Assembly (NCBI GenBank): GCA_035691285.1
Contig: DASSJI010000138.1
Span: forward strand, 1 to 40,006
Length of the DNA: 40,006 nucleotides
DNA from: DATFEN01 sp035691285
GTDB taxonomy: Bacteria > Acidobacteriota > Vicinamibacteria > Fen-336
Direction of reading: 5' to 3'
Shown piece after piece: positions 9,745-18,315 of the stretch (positions within the stretch are counted from its first letter, which is position 1; every line of letters begins with the position of its first letter). The notes below the pieces were generated by a model. That model was not told the DNA's origin, did no database searches, and saw nothing but the letters and a program-made list of their open reading frames with translations. The position numbers and the translations under genes were made by a program.

Positions 9745-10571
9745 GCGGCTGCGACGCCTTCCGCCGCCTGGTCTCCGCGTACCTCGACGGGGAGCTGGTG
9801 GACGAGGACCGTGCCGCCTTCGAGGCGCACGTCCGCGAGTGCGAGGCCTGTCGTTCCTCGCTGGAGGACGAGCGGCGCGTCGTCCAGGCGGTGCAGCGGT
9901 CGCTGCCCTTGCACCAGACGCCGGCGGGGCTGCGCGACCGCGTGGACCGGCTGCTGGCGGCGCCCCTCGAGCGCGCCCGCCCGGCGGGCTGGGGAACACC
10001 GCTGGTCGTGGCCGCGTCGCTCGTGGCGCTCGCCCTCGCGGGCGTCGCCCTGCTGCAGCGTTCCTCGGCGGCGCCCCCGCGCGTCGCGTCCGCGTTCGCC
10101 GCCGTCGCCGCCGACAGCCACTTGCGCCACGCGCGCGGCCAGCTCCCGCTGGAGGTGCGATCGGAGGCGCCGGCCGAGGTTTCGGCCTTCTTCGCGGGCC
10201 GCGTTCCGTTCCATCTGACGCTGCCCGACTACCCGGTGGACCCCGGCGCGCGAAAGCCCTATCACCTCGTCGGCGGTCGTCTCGTCGCCTTCCAGGACGA
10301 CTACATGGCCTTCGTCGCCTATCGCATGGACGACCGGCCCATCTCGCTGCTCGTGACCTCGGAGGACCGGGTCCGGCCCGCCGGCGGGTCCGAGGTGGCC
10401 TCGGGCGGCCTCACGTTCCACTTCGAATCCGTGTCGGGTCTCAAGGTGATCACGTGGAGCGACAAGGGATTGACGTACGCTCTCGTCTCTGACCTGGCCG
10501 TGACCGGCTCGCGGTCCTGTATCGTGTGCCACGGCTCCGACGAGGAGCGCCGCAAGATCGAGGGGCTCTGA
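9741..10571 (+). CDS. Zinc-finger anti-sigma factor with periplasmic CxxCH
   Basis: This 276-residue protein starts at GTG 9741, overlapping the sigma stop by four bases. Residues 30-37 read HVRECEAC, the H-x3-C-x2-C zinc anti-sigma (ZAS) motif that holds the sigma factor in the cytoplasm. A membrane helix spans about residues 87-105. The extracytoplasmic part of about 170 residues ends with CIVCHG (260-265), a textbook haem c attachment motif, 12 residues from the C terminus. This is unusual for an anti-sigma factor and suggests haem- or redox-dependent release of the sigma factor. The neighbouring peroxidase and cytochrome fit that idea. The anti-sigma role is well supported; haem attachment is inferred from the motif. 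Confidence 0.92.
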   Translation: MSGCDAFRRLVSAYLDGELVDEDRAAFEAHVRECEACRSSLEDERRVVQAVQRSLPLHQTPAGLRDRVDRLLAAPLERARPAGWGTPLVVAASLVALALAGVALLQRSSAAPPRVASAFAAVAADSHLRHARGQLPLEVRSEAPAEVSAFFAGRVPFHLTLPDYPVDPGARKPYHLVGGRLVAFQDDYMAFVAYRMDDRPISLLVTSEDRVRPAGGSEVASGGLTFHFESVSGLKVITWSDKGLTYALVSDLAVTGSRSCIVCHGSDEERRKIEGL

Positions 10572-11080
10572 TGAATGCAATGCTGCTGCTGATTCTCCTG
10601 GCCGGCGAGGCGCCCGCGACGGCCGACGCCGCCCTGCTTCCGAACTACAGCCGCATCCGCCCCGACGTGGCCGCGGCCGGTCAGCCCAGCCGCGAGGGCC
10701 TCGAGGGCCTGGCGCGGCTGGGCTTCCGCACCGTCGTGAACCTGCGCCGCGAGGACGAGGATGGCGTAAAGGACGAGCGCGCGATCGTCGAGGCCCAGGG
10801 ACTGCGCTACGTCTCGGTGCCGATCACGGCGGCGAGCCTCACCAGGGACGATGTCGCGGCGGTGGCGAAGGTCCTCGAGGATCCGGAGACCGGGCCCGTC
10901 CTGCTCCACTGCACGACGTCCAACCGCGTCGGCGGCGTCTGGGCGCTCATCGAGGCCGCTCGCGGCAGGCCGCTCGAGGACGCGATCACGGAGGGGAAGA
11001 AAGCGGGCCTCCGGGGAGAGGCGATGATCGAGGCGGTGCGGCGCGTGGCCGGAGCGCCCGAGGCCGCCAAGGGTCCCTGA
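10571..11080 (+). CDS. Secreted dual-specificity-phosphatase-like protein (DUF442 type)
   Basis: This 169-residue protein begins at the ATG at 10571, which shares one base with the anti-sigma stop (TGATG). A short hydrophobic N terminus (MNAMLLLILLAGEAPATADA) looks like a signal peptide. The core matches the beta-lactamase-hydrolase-like / DUF442 phosphatase fold: ALLPNYSRIRPDVAAAGQPS, then FRTVVNLR, and the active-site loop HCTTSNR with Cys and Arg in C-x4-R spacing. Such proteins can be cysteine phosphatases or sulfur-handling enzymes. Tight linkage to the ECF pair suggests it belongs to the same regulon. A direct biochemical role cannot be stated. Confidence 0.85.
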   Translation: MNAMLLLILLAGEAPATADAALLPNYSRIRPDVAAAGQPSREGLEGLARLGFRTVVNLRREDEDGVKDERAIVEAQGLRYVSVPITAASLTRDDVAAVAKVLEDPETGPVLLHCTTSNRVGGVWALIEAARGRPLEDAITEGKKAGLRGEAMIEAVRRVAGAPEAAKGP

Positions 11081-11094
11081 GCGGCGGCCCGGTA

Positions 11095-12582
11095 TCAGGA
11101 ACGCGTCGCGGAGGGAAGAGCCCGCCCGACCTCGTAGGCGAGCCACTTGAGCTCAGCCCCCTCCAGCTCGGGCGAGATCGCGAGATCGTCGGCGCGCAGG
11201 ACGCCGTCGCGCTCCGCCAGTGACTGGATCGAGGCGCTCGGGACGCGCGTGCGCCTCAAGAGCCCGCGGGTCACGCAGACCTCGGACGCGTCGACGTCCA
11301 CACGCCGGACCGGACCCCACCACGCCTGGGCGCCGAACAGCCAGACGGCGCTGGCGACGGAGAGCGGGATCATCGCCGCGAAGACGCCGGTCTTGTCGCC
11401 CGACGGGGCCAGCAACTCCCTCGCCGCCAGGAACCAGACCCAGGCGAGGAGCGGCGCGAAGAGAGCGCTCAGCCACAGCGCGCGCCGGGACACCGACCGC
11501 GTGTAGAGGATGCCGAGGCCTCCCTCCCGCCGCGTCAGCCGGGTCCTGGACGTCGCGGGCCGTGGGGGAGCGTGCTCGGCCTCGGTCGGCGCGGCCGCCC
11601 AGCGGCTCGGAGCCGCCACGGGGACGCCGAGCGGGAGCGCGGCGGCCGCCTCGGCCAGGGCGAACAGATCGGCGATCTCGGCCACGCGCTCGAAGCTCCC
11701 GGCGCGGGAATCCAGGCCGAAGAGCGGACGGTCGAACTCGATCGCCGCGGCGACGCGGTTCTCGGAGATCGACAGGTGGAGCGGCCGCCCCGCCAGCTCG
11801 CGCAAGCGCAGGAGGCCCGCCCTCGCGGACGGCGGGAGCAGGGCGCGCGCCTCCTCGGCCTCCGACGACGTGACGCGCCAGGCGCTCTCGAAGTCGGGGT
11901 CCGCGAGCGAGACGGCCTCGAGGGCGTCGCGGTCGGCGATCGCGGCGCCGACGCGCTTCGGATCGACGAACGTGCTGCCGCGGATCGTCGCGCCCAGGTC
12001 GAAGGCGAGGAACAGCCCGCGGAAGACGTCGACCTCCTCGCGCCGGTTCGGCGTCCGAGTGGTGTTCGAGTCCCGGTTGTTGTCGTACTTCGGGTCGTAC
12101 CACTCCTTGACCGAGTAGAGGCGGATCTCGGCGAAGCGGAGGCCGGCGGGCCGGTCGGCGCCCGAGACCGCCGCGCCGACCTCGCACTCCTCGGCACGCT
12201 CGTTGAAGATGCCGCTCGCCTTCACGAGCTCGAAGATCGGGGCCGAGCCGTGCGGCCGGCCGTACAGGGATCCCGGCATCACGTGGGCGGCGATGTCCGC
12301 GACGAGGTCCCGGAAGGCTGCGCCGCGCCGCGGCGCGGCCTCCCGCGCCCGCTTGGAGAACACGTAGAGGGGGATCGCGAGGACCAGCATCAGGGCGAAC
12401 GCCCAGGCCTCGAGGTTGACGTTCAGGCGCGAGAGGGCGAACAGCAGGCACGCGCCCGCGAGCCCCGTGACCGCGAACCACGTCCATGCCCGCCGCGCCT
12501 CGTCGCGCTCCGCCTCGAGGGCCTGCAGGTGCCGGCGTAGTTCGCCGTCGTACAGCCGCCTCAGCTCCTCGCGATCGACCAT
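11095..12582 (-). CDS. DUF3137-like multi-pass membrane protein
   Basis: The start chosen, ATG at 12582, gives 495 residues. After an acidic/basic helix (MVDREELRRLYDGELRRHL) come two adjacent membrane helices (about residues 32-75). The soluble middle resembles DUF3137 proteins, with RREEVDVFRGLFLAFDLG followed by GSTFVDP. Two further hydrophobic segments follow near residues 375-430, then a short C-terminal domain I do not recognise. The function of the family is unknown. An in-frame extension reaches GTG 12651, which overlaps the hydrolase stop as GTGA and encodes RRRDFLNGAALG, a twin-arginine-like sequence out of place on this protein; see the findings. It probably forms an operon with the hydrolase and DinB genes upstream. 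Confidence 0.75.
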   Translation of the reverse strand: MVDREELRRLYDGELRRHLQALEAERDEARRAWTWFAVTGLAGACLLFALSRLNVNLEAWAFALMLVLAIPLYVFSKRAREAAPRRGAAFRDLVADIAAHVMPGSLYGRPHGSAPIFELVKASGIFNERAEECEVGAAVSGADRPAGLRFAEIRLYSVKEWYDPKYDNNRDSNTTRTPNRREEVDVFRGLFLAFDLGATIRGSTFVDPKRVGAAIADRDALEAVSLADPDFESAWRVTSSEAEEARALLPPSARAGLLRLRELAGRPLHLSISENRVAAAIEFDRPLFGLDSRAGSFERVAEIADLFALAEAAAALPLGVPVAAPSRWAAAPTEAEHAPPRPATSRTRLTRREGGLGILYTRSVSRRALWLSALFAPLLAWVWFLAARELLAPSGDKTGVFAAMIPLSVASAVWLFGAQAWWGPVRRVDVDASEVCVTRGLLRRTRVPSASIQSLAERDGVLRADDLAISPELEGAELKWLAYEVGRALPSATRS

Positions 12583-12647
12583 CGCTCGAACCCCGAGAGA
12601 GCGCGTCCCGAGCGCCGCGCCGTTCAGGAAGTCGCGGCGCCGGATCG

Positions 12648-13289
12648 TCACGCGGCCCACGGCCTCGTCGCGACCCAGGCCTCGACCCGCTCCTGCATGG
12701 GTTCGAGGTGGTGGTTGAAGAAGTGGTCGCTCTCCGGGATCACGTGGAGCTGCTTCGGCTCGGGCAGCCGCGCCACGAGCCGCTCGATGGCCTCGCGCGG
12801 GCCGAACTCGTCCCGCTCGCCCTGCACGAACAGCCGCGGCACGCGCAGGCTCCCGAGGTGGCTGTCGTCGCCAGCGCGGGCGATCGGATAGCCGAGGGCG
12901 AACGCGGCCCGCACCCGCGCGTCCTGGGCGGCGGCCGCGAGCGCCATGACGGAGCCGAAGGAGAACCCGCCCGCCAGCAGGGGCAGTCCCGGAAAGCGCC
13001 GCGCCATCTCGTCGATCGCGGCGCGCACGTCCTGCTGCTCGCCGCGCCCCTCGTCGTGGCTCCCCGCGGACAGGCCCACGCCGCGGAAGTTGAAGCGCAG
13101 CGCCGCGACGGCGTGGCGCTGCAGCGCCTTGGCCGCGCGGAACACCACCTTGAAGTGCATCATCCCGCCGTGAAGGGGATGGGCGTGGCAGACGACCGCG
13201 GCGGCGAGGGGCGGCCTCTCGGGCCGGATCAGGAGGGCCTCGAGCCGCCCCGTGGGGCCCTCGATGAAGAACGTCTCGTTCGCGCGCAC
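12648..13289 (-). CDS. Alpha/beta hydrolase (COG2945-like)
   Basis: This 213-residue protein has the compact alpha/beta-hydrolase plan: VVCHAHPLHGG near the oxyanion region, RFNFRGVGLSAG, the nucleophile elbow GGFSFGS (Ser near residue 99), then GERDEFGP with the acid Asp, and PESDHFFNHH with the catalytic His. Length and motifs match small cytosolic hydrolases of the COG2945 type, whose substrates are mostly unknown. No signal peptide is present. The gene lies 10 bases downstream of the DinB gene, and its stop overlaps a GTG in frame with the next gene. Confidence 0.92.
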   Translation of the reverse strand: MRANETFFIEGPTGRLEALLIRPERPPLAAAVVCHAHPLHGGMMHFKVVFRAAKALQRHAVAALRFNFRGVGLSAGSHDEGRGEQQDVRAAIDEMARRFPGLPLLAGGFSFGSVMALAAAAQDARVRAAFALGYPIARAGDDSHLGSLRVPRLFVQGERDEFGPREAIERLVARLPEPKQLHVIPESDHFFNHHLEPMQERVEAWVATRPWAA

Positions 13290-13299
13290 GCGCCGGCGA

Positions 13300-13887
13300 T
13301 TATGGACCGGCCGGCGAGCTCTCGGCTGCCCGCTGCCCGCGGACGGCGAGAGCCGCGCGCCGCGCCTGCCACAGGTGCCGCCGCTGGTGCGCGAGCAGGA
13401 TATGGAAGGCGGAGATCACGTTGTAGCGGACGTAGCGGCTGACCGGAGACGGCACCTTGCGCGCGGCGAGGTCGAGGCCCACGGATCTTCCCACGAGCCC
13501 CAGGAGCCGCTCCTGCTCGGCGAGGAAGGCCGGCAGCGCCTCGGCGGCGGCGGTTCCCCGGGGCGGAACGAACGGTCGCGGCGCCCGGGCCTTGAAGCGG
13601 GCCGGCGGTTCCAGGGCCCACGCGTACAGGCGGCCGACCCAGTCGGGCCGCGACGGCGCATCGCTGCGCCGGTTCGCGTCGGACAGCTTGCCGAGGGTCC
13701 GCGTCATGCGCGGGATGAGCGCCTGCGACGCGAGCGTCAGGTGCATGAGGTTGTCGGTGGCGCTCCAGGCTTCGCGCGCCGGCGCCTCGGTGAGCTCGCG
13801 CGGCGAGAACTCCTGCTCCAGCCTACGCGCGAGCTCCGCGACCGCTGCGAGCTGGGCGGCCAGGTCGTCGGCTTGTCCGGGCGTCAT
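13300..13887 (-). CDS. DinB-family protein
   Basis: This 195-residue protein has the four-helix DinB_2 layout. Possible metal-ligand histidines lie in SATDNLMHLTLAS and in the C-terminal HILLAHQRRHLWQARR. It has no signal peptide or membrane segment. It is the first gene of the minus-strand group with the hydrolase and the DUF3137-like gene. On the minus strand, TATAAC at 13907-13902, about 15 bases before the ATG, could be a -10 element, but I see no matching -35. The enzymatic role is unknown. Confidence 0.88.
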   Translation of the reverse strand: MTPGQADDLAAQLAAVAELARRLEQEFSPRELTEAPAREAWSATDNLMHLTLASQALIPRMTRTLGKLSDANRRSDAPSRPDWVGRLYAWALEPPARFKARAPRPFVPPRGTAAAEALPAFLAEQERLLGLVGRSVGLDLAARKVPSPVSRYVRYNVISAFHILLAHQRRHLWQARRAALAVRGQRAAESSPAGP

Positions 13888-13998
13888 CGGCGTCGACCGC
13901 CCGAGGTTATACCTCTGGTGTGCGAAGAAGGCACAGGGGCCGAAACGCCTCGGAGTTGATACCGACGATCCGGCTCGCGCCGCTTGCCCGCCCGCGGC

Positions 13999-14430
13999 TC
14001 AGGCCGCGGCCGTGGGAGGGTGCTCGGCCGCGCGCGCCGCCATCTCGCGGAGCTGCGCGGCGCGGGGCGGGGGCGTGCCCTCGTTGGCGCGCTGCACGAT
14101 GCGTCGCGCGCCCAGGGCGCGCGCCTTCCCGACCGTCGCGCGGAGCAGCAGGCGCTGCACGCGCTTCCTGTCTGCGTCGGGCGCGATGGCGAGCTCGTCG
14201 AGGGAGGCCACGAGGCCGCCGATGCCGAGCTGCCAGCGCATCGAGAGCGACGCGACGCCCACGATGCGGCCGCCGTCCTCGGCCACGCGCACCAGGAAAT
14301 GCGGGTCGGCCAGCGTCTTTCGGTACGTCTTCGCGAAGGAGATGGGCTCCGGGTAGTAGCCCACGTCCTCGAGCAGGGCGAGGACGGCGACGCCGTCCTG
14401 TAGCGACGCGGGCCGGATCTGTGCGCTCAT
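13999..14430 (-). CDS. GNAT-family N-acetyltransferase, degenerate
   Basis: The chosen start, ATG 14430, gives 143 residues (MSAQIRPAS) and has AGGGG five bases upstream; an adjacent ATG at 14433 is possible. The layout is that of GNAT acetyltransferases: IRPASLQDGVAVLALLEDVGY, then beta-4 GRIVGVASLSM and the beta-4/alpha-3 region LDELAIAPDADRKRVQRLLLRATVGKAR. The usual R/Q-x-x-G-x-G/A acetyl-CoA loop reads RKRVQR, so cofactor binding may be weakened. The tail is alanine-rich and disordered. It is divergent from the kinase at 14586 and separated from it by a dyad-rich 155-base region. Confidence 0.75.
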   Translation of the reverse strand: MSAQIRPASLQDGVAVLALLEDVGYYPEPISFAKTYRKTLADPHFLVRVAEDGGRIVGVASLSMRWQLGIGGLVASLDELAIAPDADRKRVQRLLLRATVGKARALGARRIVQRANEGTPPPRAAQLREMAARAAEHPPTAAA

Positions 14431-14445
14431 CATTTCCCCTTTCGG

Positions 14446-14483
14446 CGTGGCCCCCGGGCCACGGCCTGTGTGGCTCCAGCCAC
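14446..14483. promoter_or_regulatory. Two dyads in the acetyltransferase/kinase divergent gap
   Basis: CGTGGCCC-CC-GGGCCACG (14446-14463) is a perfect 8-base inverted repeat, followed seven bases later by GTGGC-TCCA-GCCAC (14470-14483). Both contain GTGGC/GCCAC half-sites and lie between divergent genes. That suits tandem operator sites better than a terminator, since no T tract follows. Confidence 0.35.
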
Positions 14484-14585
14484 GAAAACCGCGGCGTTTC
14501 GTTTCCTGACCGGGATCGAGCAAGACATGCGCCAGCGGCCGGGGCGCGCGACCGTAGTACGCTCACCCGACGACGCGAGGACCAG

Positions 14586-16076
14586 GTGCCAGAGCCCTGC
14601 GGAGAACCCGAGCCCAGGACGATCGCGCGTTACGAGATCCAGGGCGTGCTCGGGCGGGGCATGATGGGCGTCGTCTACGACGCCCTGGATCCGCTCCTCG
14701 GCCGCCGCATCGCGCTGAAGACGATACAGACGGCCTTCCCGTTGTCCGCGGGCGAGAAGGAGGCCTTCGAGAAGCGGTTCCTGGCGGAGGCGCGCATCGC
14801 CGCGGTGCTGTCGCATCCGGGAATCGTCACGGTCCACGACCTGGGACGCGACGCCGGCACGGGCCTCCTCTACATCGCCCTGGAGCGTCTCGAGGGACAA
14901 ACGTTGACCCGGGTCATCGAGAACGAAGCGCCGGTGGAGTGGCGCCGCGCGCTGCGGATCGTCAGGCGGCTGGCCGAGGCTCTCGGCCACGCCCATTCCC
15001 AGGGGATCGTCCATCGCGACGTCAAGCCGGGCAACGTGATGGTGCTGGCGGGCGGCGATCCGAAAATCATGGACTTCGGGATCGCGAAGGTGGCCACGGC
15101 GGATCCGACGGCCGCCGGGCACTTCTTCGGGACGCCGCTCTTCATGTCGCCGGAGCAGGCCGACGGCCGGGCCGTCGACGGCCGCAGCGACCTCTTCTCC
15201 CTCGGGACGATCGCCTACGCCCTCCTCACGGGACGAGTGCCCTTCGAGGCCGAGAACGTGGCGCGCGTCCTCCACCGGGTGCTGCACGAGGATCCGCCCC
15301 CGCCCTCGGAAGCGGTGCCCTCGCTGCCGGCCGGAATCGACGCCATGCTCGCCCGCCTGCTGGCGAAGGACCGGGCCCTCCGCTACGCCGGCGCCGAGGA
15401 GCTGGTCGAGGACATCGACGAGGCTCTGGCGGGCCGATCTCCTCGGCATGGGCTCGGGTCGAGCGGGAGCGTTTCCGCGCCGCACGGGGATCCGCGCGCG
15501 GCGGCACCCGCGCGGCCGGTGGAGGACGTGCCCACCATCGATCTCGACGCGGAGCTGGCGCGCCTCGTCGAAGCGCCGCCGCCCGCGCAACGGCCGGCGC
15601 CGCGCGGGGCCCCACCGCGAAGGCCCGTGTCTCGGAAGGCCTGGGGTCTCGGCCTCGCGCTGCTCGCGGCGGCGGCCGCCATCGGGCTCGCCGGTCTGCA
15701 GCGCCTCGGAGTCTTCGGCACGGAGGCAAGCGCTCCGCCCGCCGTCCTCGTGGAGCCGGCGAGGCTCCAGCTCGTCCTCGAGCACTCGGTCAAGAGCGGT
15801 CGCGTGCGCATCTGGGTCGATCGCGAACGAGTGGTCGACCAGGCGATCGTCTCCGCCGCGGGGCGGAGCGTGGAGGCATTCGACTACCGCGGCGCCGGAC
15901 CGAGCGCGTTCCTGGAGCTGCCGCCGGGCGGACACGACATCGAGGTGCAGGTGGCCTGGGACGGCGGCGAGCGCACGGAGAGGATCTGGGGCCGGTTCGA
16001 GTCAGGAACGACGCGCCGCCTCCGTGCGCGGCACGGCGGTTTCATCCTCAAGAGCCTGTCGCTCGATTGGGAATGA
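14586..16076 (+). CDS. Transmembrane Hanks-type Ser/Thr kinase, copy 1 of shared-tail family
   Basis: The GTG at 14586, with GCGAGG just upstream, gives 496 residues. The cytoplasmic kinase domain (about 16-275) has all key motifs: LGRGMMGVVYD, the lysine in RIALKT, HRDVKPGN, DFGIAK, GTPLFMSPEQ and RSDLFSLG. A Pro/Ala-rich linker leads to one membrane helix (about 352-375). The outer C-terminal domain of ~105 residues (LVLEHSVKSG, IWVDRE, PGGHDIEVQVAWD, FESGTTRRL, ending LKSLSLDWE) recurs in two other kinase-fold proteins of this window. It should act as an ATP-dependent protein kinase sensing something outside the membrane. The nucleotide cyclase gene follows after a strong hairpin, so the two may be only partly co-transcribed. 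Confidence 0.95.
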   Translation: MPEPCGEPEPRTIARYEIQGVLGRGMMGVVYDALDPLLGRRIALKTIQTAFPLSAGEKEAFEKRFLAEARIAAVLSHPGIVTVHDLGRDAGTGLLYIALERLEGQTLTRVIENEAPVEWRRALRIVRRLAEALGHAHSQGIVHRDVKPGNVMVLAGGDPKIMDFGIAKVATADPTAAGHFFGTPLFMSPEQADGRAVDGRSDLFSLGTIAYALLTGRVPFEAENVARVLHRVLHEDPPPPSEAVPSLPAGIDAMLARLLAKDRALRYAGAEELVEDIDEALAGRSPRHGLGSSGSVSAPHGDPRAAAPARPVEDVPTIDLDAELARLVEAPPPAQRPAPRGAPPRRPVSRKAWGLGLALLAAAAAIGLAGLQRLGVFGTEASAPPAVLVEPARLQLVLEHSVKSGRVRIWVDRERVVDQAIVSAAGRSVEAFDYRGAGPSAFLELPPGGHDIEVQVAWDGGERTERIWGRFESGTTRRLRARHGGFILKSLSLDWE

Positions 16077-16098
16077 GCCGCCGGACAGCGGCGAACGA

Positions 16099-16124
16099 CC
16101 GCGGCCGGGCTTGACCGGCCGCGG
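16099..16124. terminator. GC-rich hairpin between kinase and cyclase
   Basis: A perfect 10-base stem (16099-16108 with 16115-16124, CCGCGGCCGG) closes a six-base loop GCTTGA, 22 bases after the kinase stop. No T run follows, so it is not a classical intrinsic terminator; it may attenuate read-through or protect the 3' end. Its loop and descending arm also contain the -35 box of the predicted cyclase promoter. Confidence 0.45.
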
Positions 16125-16139
16125 GCGCGCTCGTAGTCT
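16111..16139 (+). promoter_or_regulatory. Sigma-70-type promoter of the cyclase gene
   Basis: TTGACC (16111-16116), exactly 17 bases, then TAGTCT (16134-16139). Transcription would start near 16146, only about seven bases before the ATG at 16153. That ATG has no visible ribosome site, which suggests a nearly leaderless mRNA. Confidence 0.5.
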
Positions 16140-16152
16140 CCACCCGGCCGCC

Positions 16153-18315
16153 ATGTCCCGCTTCCGTCCCACCCTCGGCCAGGTCTTCTTCGTGGCGATC
16201 GCGGGCCTCGCGGTGTTGCTCGGCGTGCTGTTCGGCCTCGTCGCGAGCGGCTCGCGCCGGACCATCGTCGAGAGCTCCGAGAGCCTGCGCGTCGCCCAGG
16301 CCGAGAAGGCGAGCCTGCGGGTCGAGACCTATCTCGGCCAGGCCGACGCGGCGGTCGACCACGTCGAGAACCAGATCCGGTTCGGGTCTTGCAGGGTCGA
16401 GGACGCCCTGTCCGTCGAGGCGCACCTGTTCGCAGAGGTGCTCAACAACCCCGACCTCGCGGAGATCGCCTTCACCCACGCCGTCCGCCTCGGCTACCTG
16501 GAGGACGGCACCCCGGACCTGGGGCCGGAGGGACGCTGGCAGGTCTCGGTCTACAGGCAGACGGCCGACGACGGAAGTCCCATCCTTTCGCGCTTCACCT
16601 TCAGGGACCGCGGGCGCTTCGTCGCCGAGCTGCGTCCGCGCTCCCCCGGAGGAGCGCTGCTCGGCGCGCCGCTCACGCGCCTCGACGTGAGCGCGCCGGA
16701 TCCGACGGACCACCTCACGTTCCTCACGCCGGCGTCGCGGGACTTCGAGGACGACGCCGCGATCTGGAGCGACCTCAGCCACACGCAGCTCGACGACCAC
16801 CTTCCCGAGGAGCAGCGGCGCGTCGTCGTCACGGTGTTGAAGGCCCTCGAGGACGCCAGCGGCCGCTTTGTGGGGGTGGTGCGCGTCGCGATCCTCGAGA
16901 AGAGGCTCGATCAGCTCGTGGCGCCTGAGGCCGGCGACCGGCACCGCACATTCCTCTGCGACGACCAGGGCCGCCTGATCACCCGCCCGACGGCGGGCGA
17001 CCGCCTGCGGGACCTCGACGGCGAACTGCGCATCGTGCCGGACCGGCTTCCGGGCGAGATCGCGATGGCGATGAAGCATCCGGCCCTCCAGGACGTGCAG
17101 CCGGGCCATCTCGACGCCGGGGGCCGCTTCGAGATCACGGGCCGCCCCTACCTGGTCAGCTTTCGTGGCCTCCCGCGCACGCTGGGCTGGCGTGTGGGCG
17201 TGGTCGTGGCGGAGGACGAGCTGCCGGGGCTCGCCGCCCTCGTCGAGCAGCAGCACCGGATGTTCGCGGGAGCCCTGGGAGTGATCGCCGTGATCCTCGC
17301 TGGCGGAGCACTCACCCTGCGCTCCGTGCGCTCGGGTCTCGCGCGCGTCGTCGACCAGACCACCCGCATGCGCAACTTCGACTTCGCGCCGCAGCCGGCC
17401 GAGGCTCCGTTCCGGGACGTGGTCGAGGTCATGGGGAGCGTCGAGCTCGCGAAGACCGCGATGCGCGCCATGGGCAAGTACGTGCCCGTCGGCCTGGTGC
17501 GCCAGCTCTACGAATCGAAGCGCGAGCCGGTCCTGGGCGGCGAGCTGATGATCCTGTCCATGATGTTCACGGACATCAAGGACTTCACGAGCTACGCGGA
17601 GCGCCTCGGCCCCGACGCGCTGGCCGAGGCGCTCGGCGCCTACCTCGCAGCCATGACGACGGCGATCCACGGGACCGGCGGGACGATCGACAAGTTCATC
17701 GGCGACGCGGTGATGGCCGTGTGGAACGCTCCGACGCCGTGCTCCGACCACGCCCCGCGCGCGTGTCGGGCGGCCCTCGAATGCGTCACCGCGACGGAGC
17801 GTCTCTATGCCGAGAACTGGGGCGAGCGCCCGCGCTTCGTCACGCGCTTCGGGCTGCACACGGCCGAGGTGATGGTCGGCCACTTCGGGGCCCCCGACCG
17901 CATGAGCTACACGGCCCTGGGCGACGGCGTCAACCTGGCCTCGCGCCTCGAAGGCCTGAACAAGCAGTACGGCACGACGATCCTCGTCAGCGAGCCGGTG
18001 CGCGAGGCCGCCAAGGACGCCTTCGCGTTCCGGCGTCTCGATCGCGTGGCCGTCAAGGGCAGGAGCGAGGGGGTTCTGGTGTACGAGCTGCTCGGCGACG
18101 CCCGCTCGGCGGCGGCCAGGATCCGCCTGGCCCACGCCTACGAGCGCGCGCTGGACCTGTACCTGGACCGGCGCTTCGAGGAAGCCATCGCGATTCTCGA
18201 GGGACAGGCCGGAGAGGATCCGCCGAGCGCGGCGCTCCTGAAGCGCTGCCGCGATCACCTCGACGCTCCGCCCCCTCACGATTGGGGAGGGGTCTACGTA
18301 TCGAGGGTGAAGTGA
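16153..18315 (+). CDS. Membrane class III adenylate/guanylate cyclase
   Basis: This 720-residue protein has a membrane helix at residues 9-32 and another near 370-395. Between them lies a periplasmic sensory region of about 330 residues, probably a Cache/CHASE-type fold. A HAMP-like linker follows, then a class III cyclase domain: MFTDIKDFTSY (both metal-binding Asp), DKFIGDAVMAVWNAP, and ALGDGVNLASRLEGLN with the transition-state Asn and Arg. Catalytic residues look complete; cAMP is the likely product, but cGMP cannot be excluded. The last ~60 residues are TPR-like helices. The stop overlaps the GTG of the TPR gene (GTGA), so the two products are coupled and may interact. I found no cyclic-nucleotide receptor domain in the window. 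Confidence 0.93.
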   Translation: MSRFRPTLGQVFFVAIAGLAVLLGVLFGLVASGSRRTIVESSESLRVAQAEKASLRVETYLGQADAAVDHVENQIRFGSCRVEDALSVEAHLFAEVLNNPDLAEIAFTHAVRLGYLEDGTPDLGPEGRWQVSVYRQTADDGSPILSRFTFRDRGRFVAELRPRSPGGALLGAPLTRLDVSAPDPTDHLTFLTPASRDFEDDAAIWSDLSHTQLDDHLPEEQRRVVVTVLKALEDASGRFVGVVRVAILEKRLDQLVAPEAGDRHRTFLCDDQGRLITRPTAGDRLRDLDGELRIVPDRLPGEIAMAMKHPALQDVQPGHLDAGGRFEITGRPYLVSFRGLPRTLGWRVGVVVAEDELPGLAALVEQQHRMFAGALGVIAVILAGGALTLRSVRSGLARVVDQTTRMRNFDFAPQPAEAPFRDVVEVMGSVELAKTAMRAMGKYVPVGLVRQLYESKREPVLGGELMILSMMFTDIKDFTSYAERLGPDALAEALGAYLAAMTTAIHGTGGTIDKFIGDAVMAVWNAPTPCSDHAPRACRAALECVTATERLYAENWGERPRFVTRFGLHTAEVMVGHFGAPDRMSYTALGDGVNLASRLEGLNKQYGTTILVSEPVREAAKDAFAFRRLDRVAVKGRSEGVLVYELLGDARSAAARIRLAHAYERALDLYLDRRFEEAIAILEGQAGEDPPSAALLKRCRDHLDAPPPHDWGGVYVSRVK

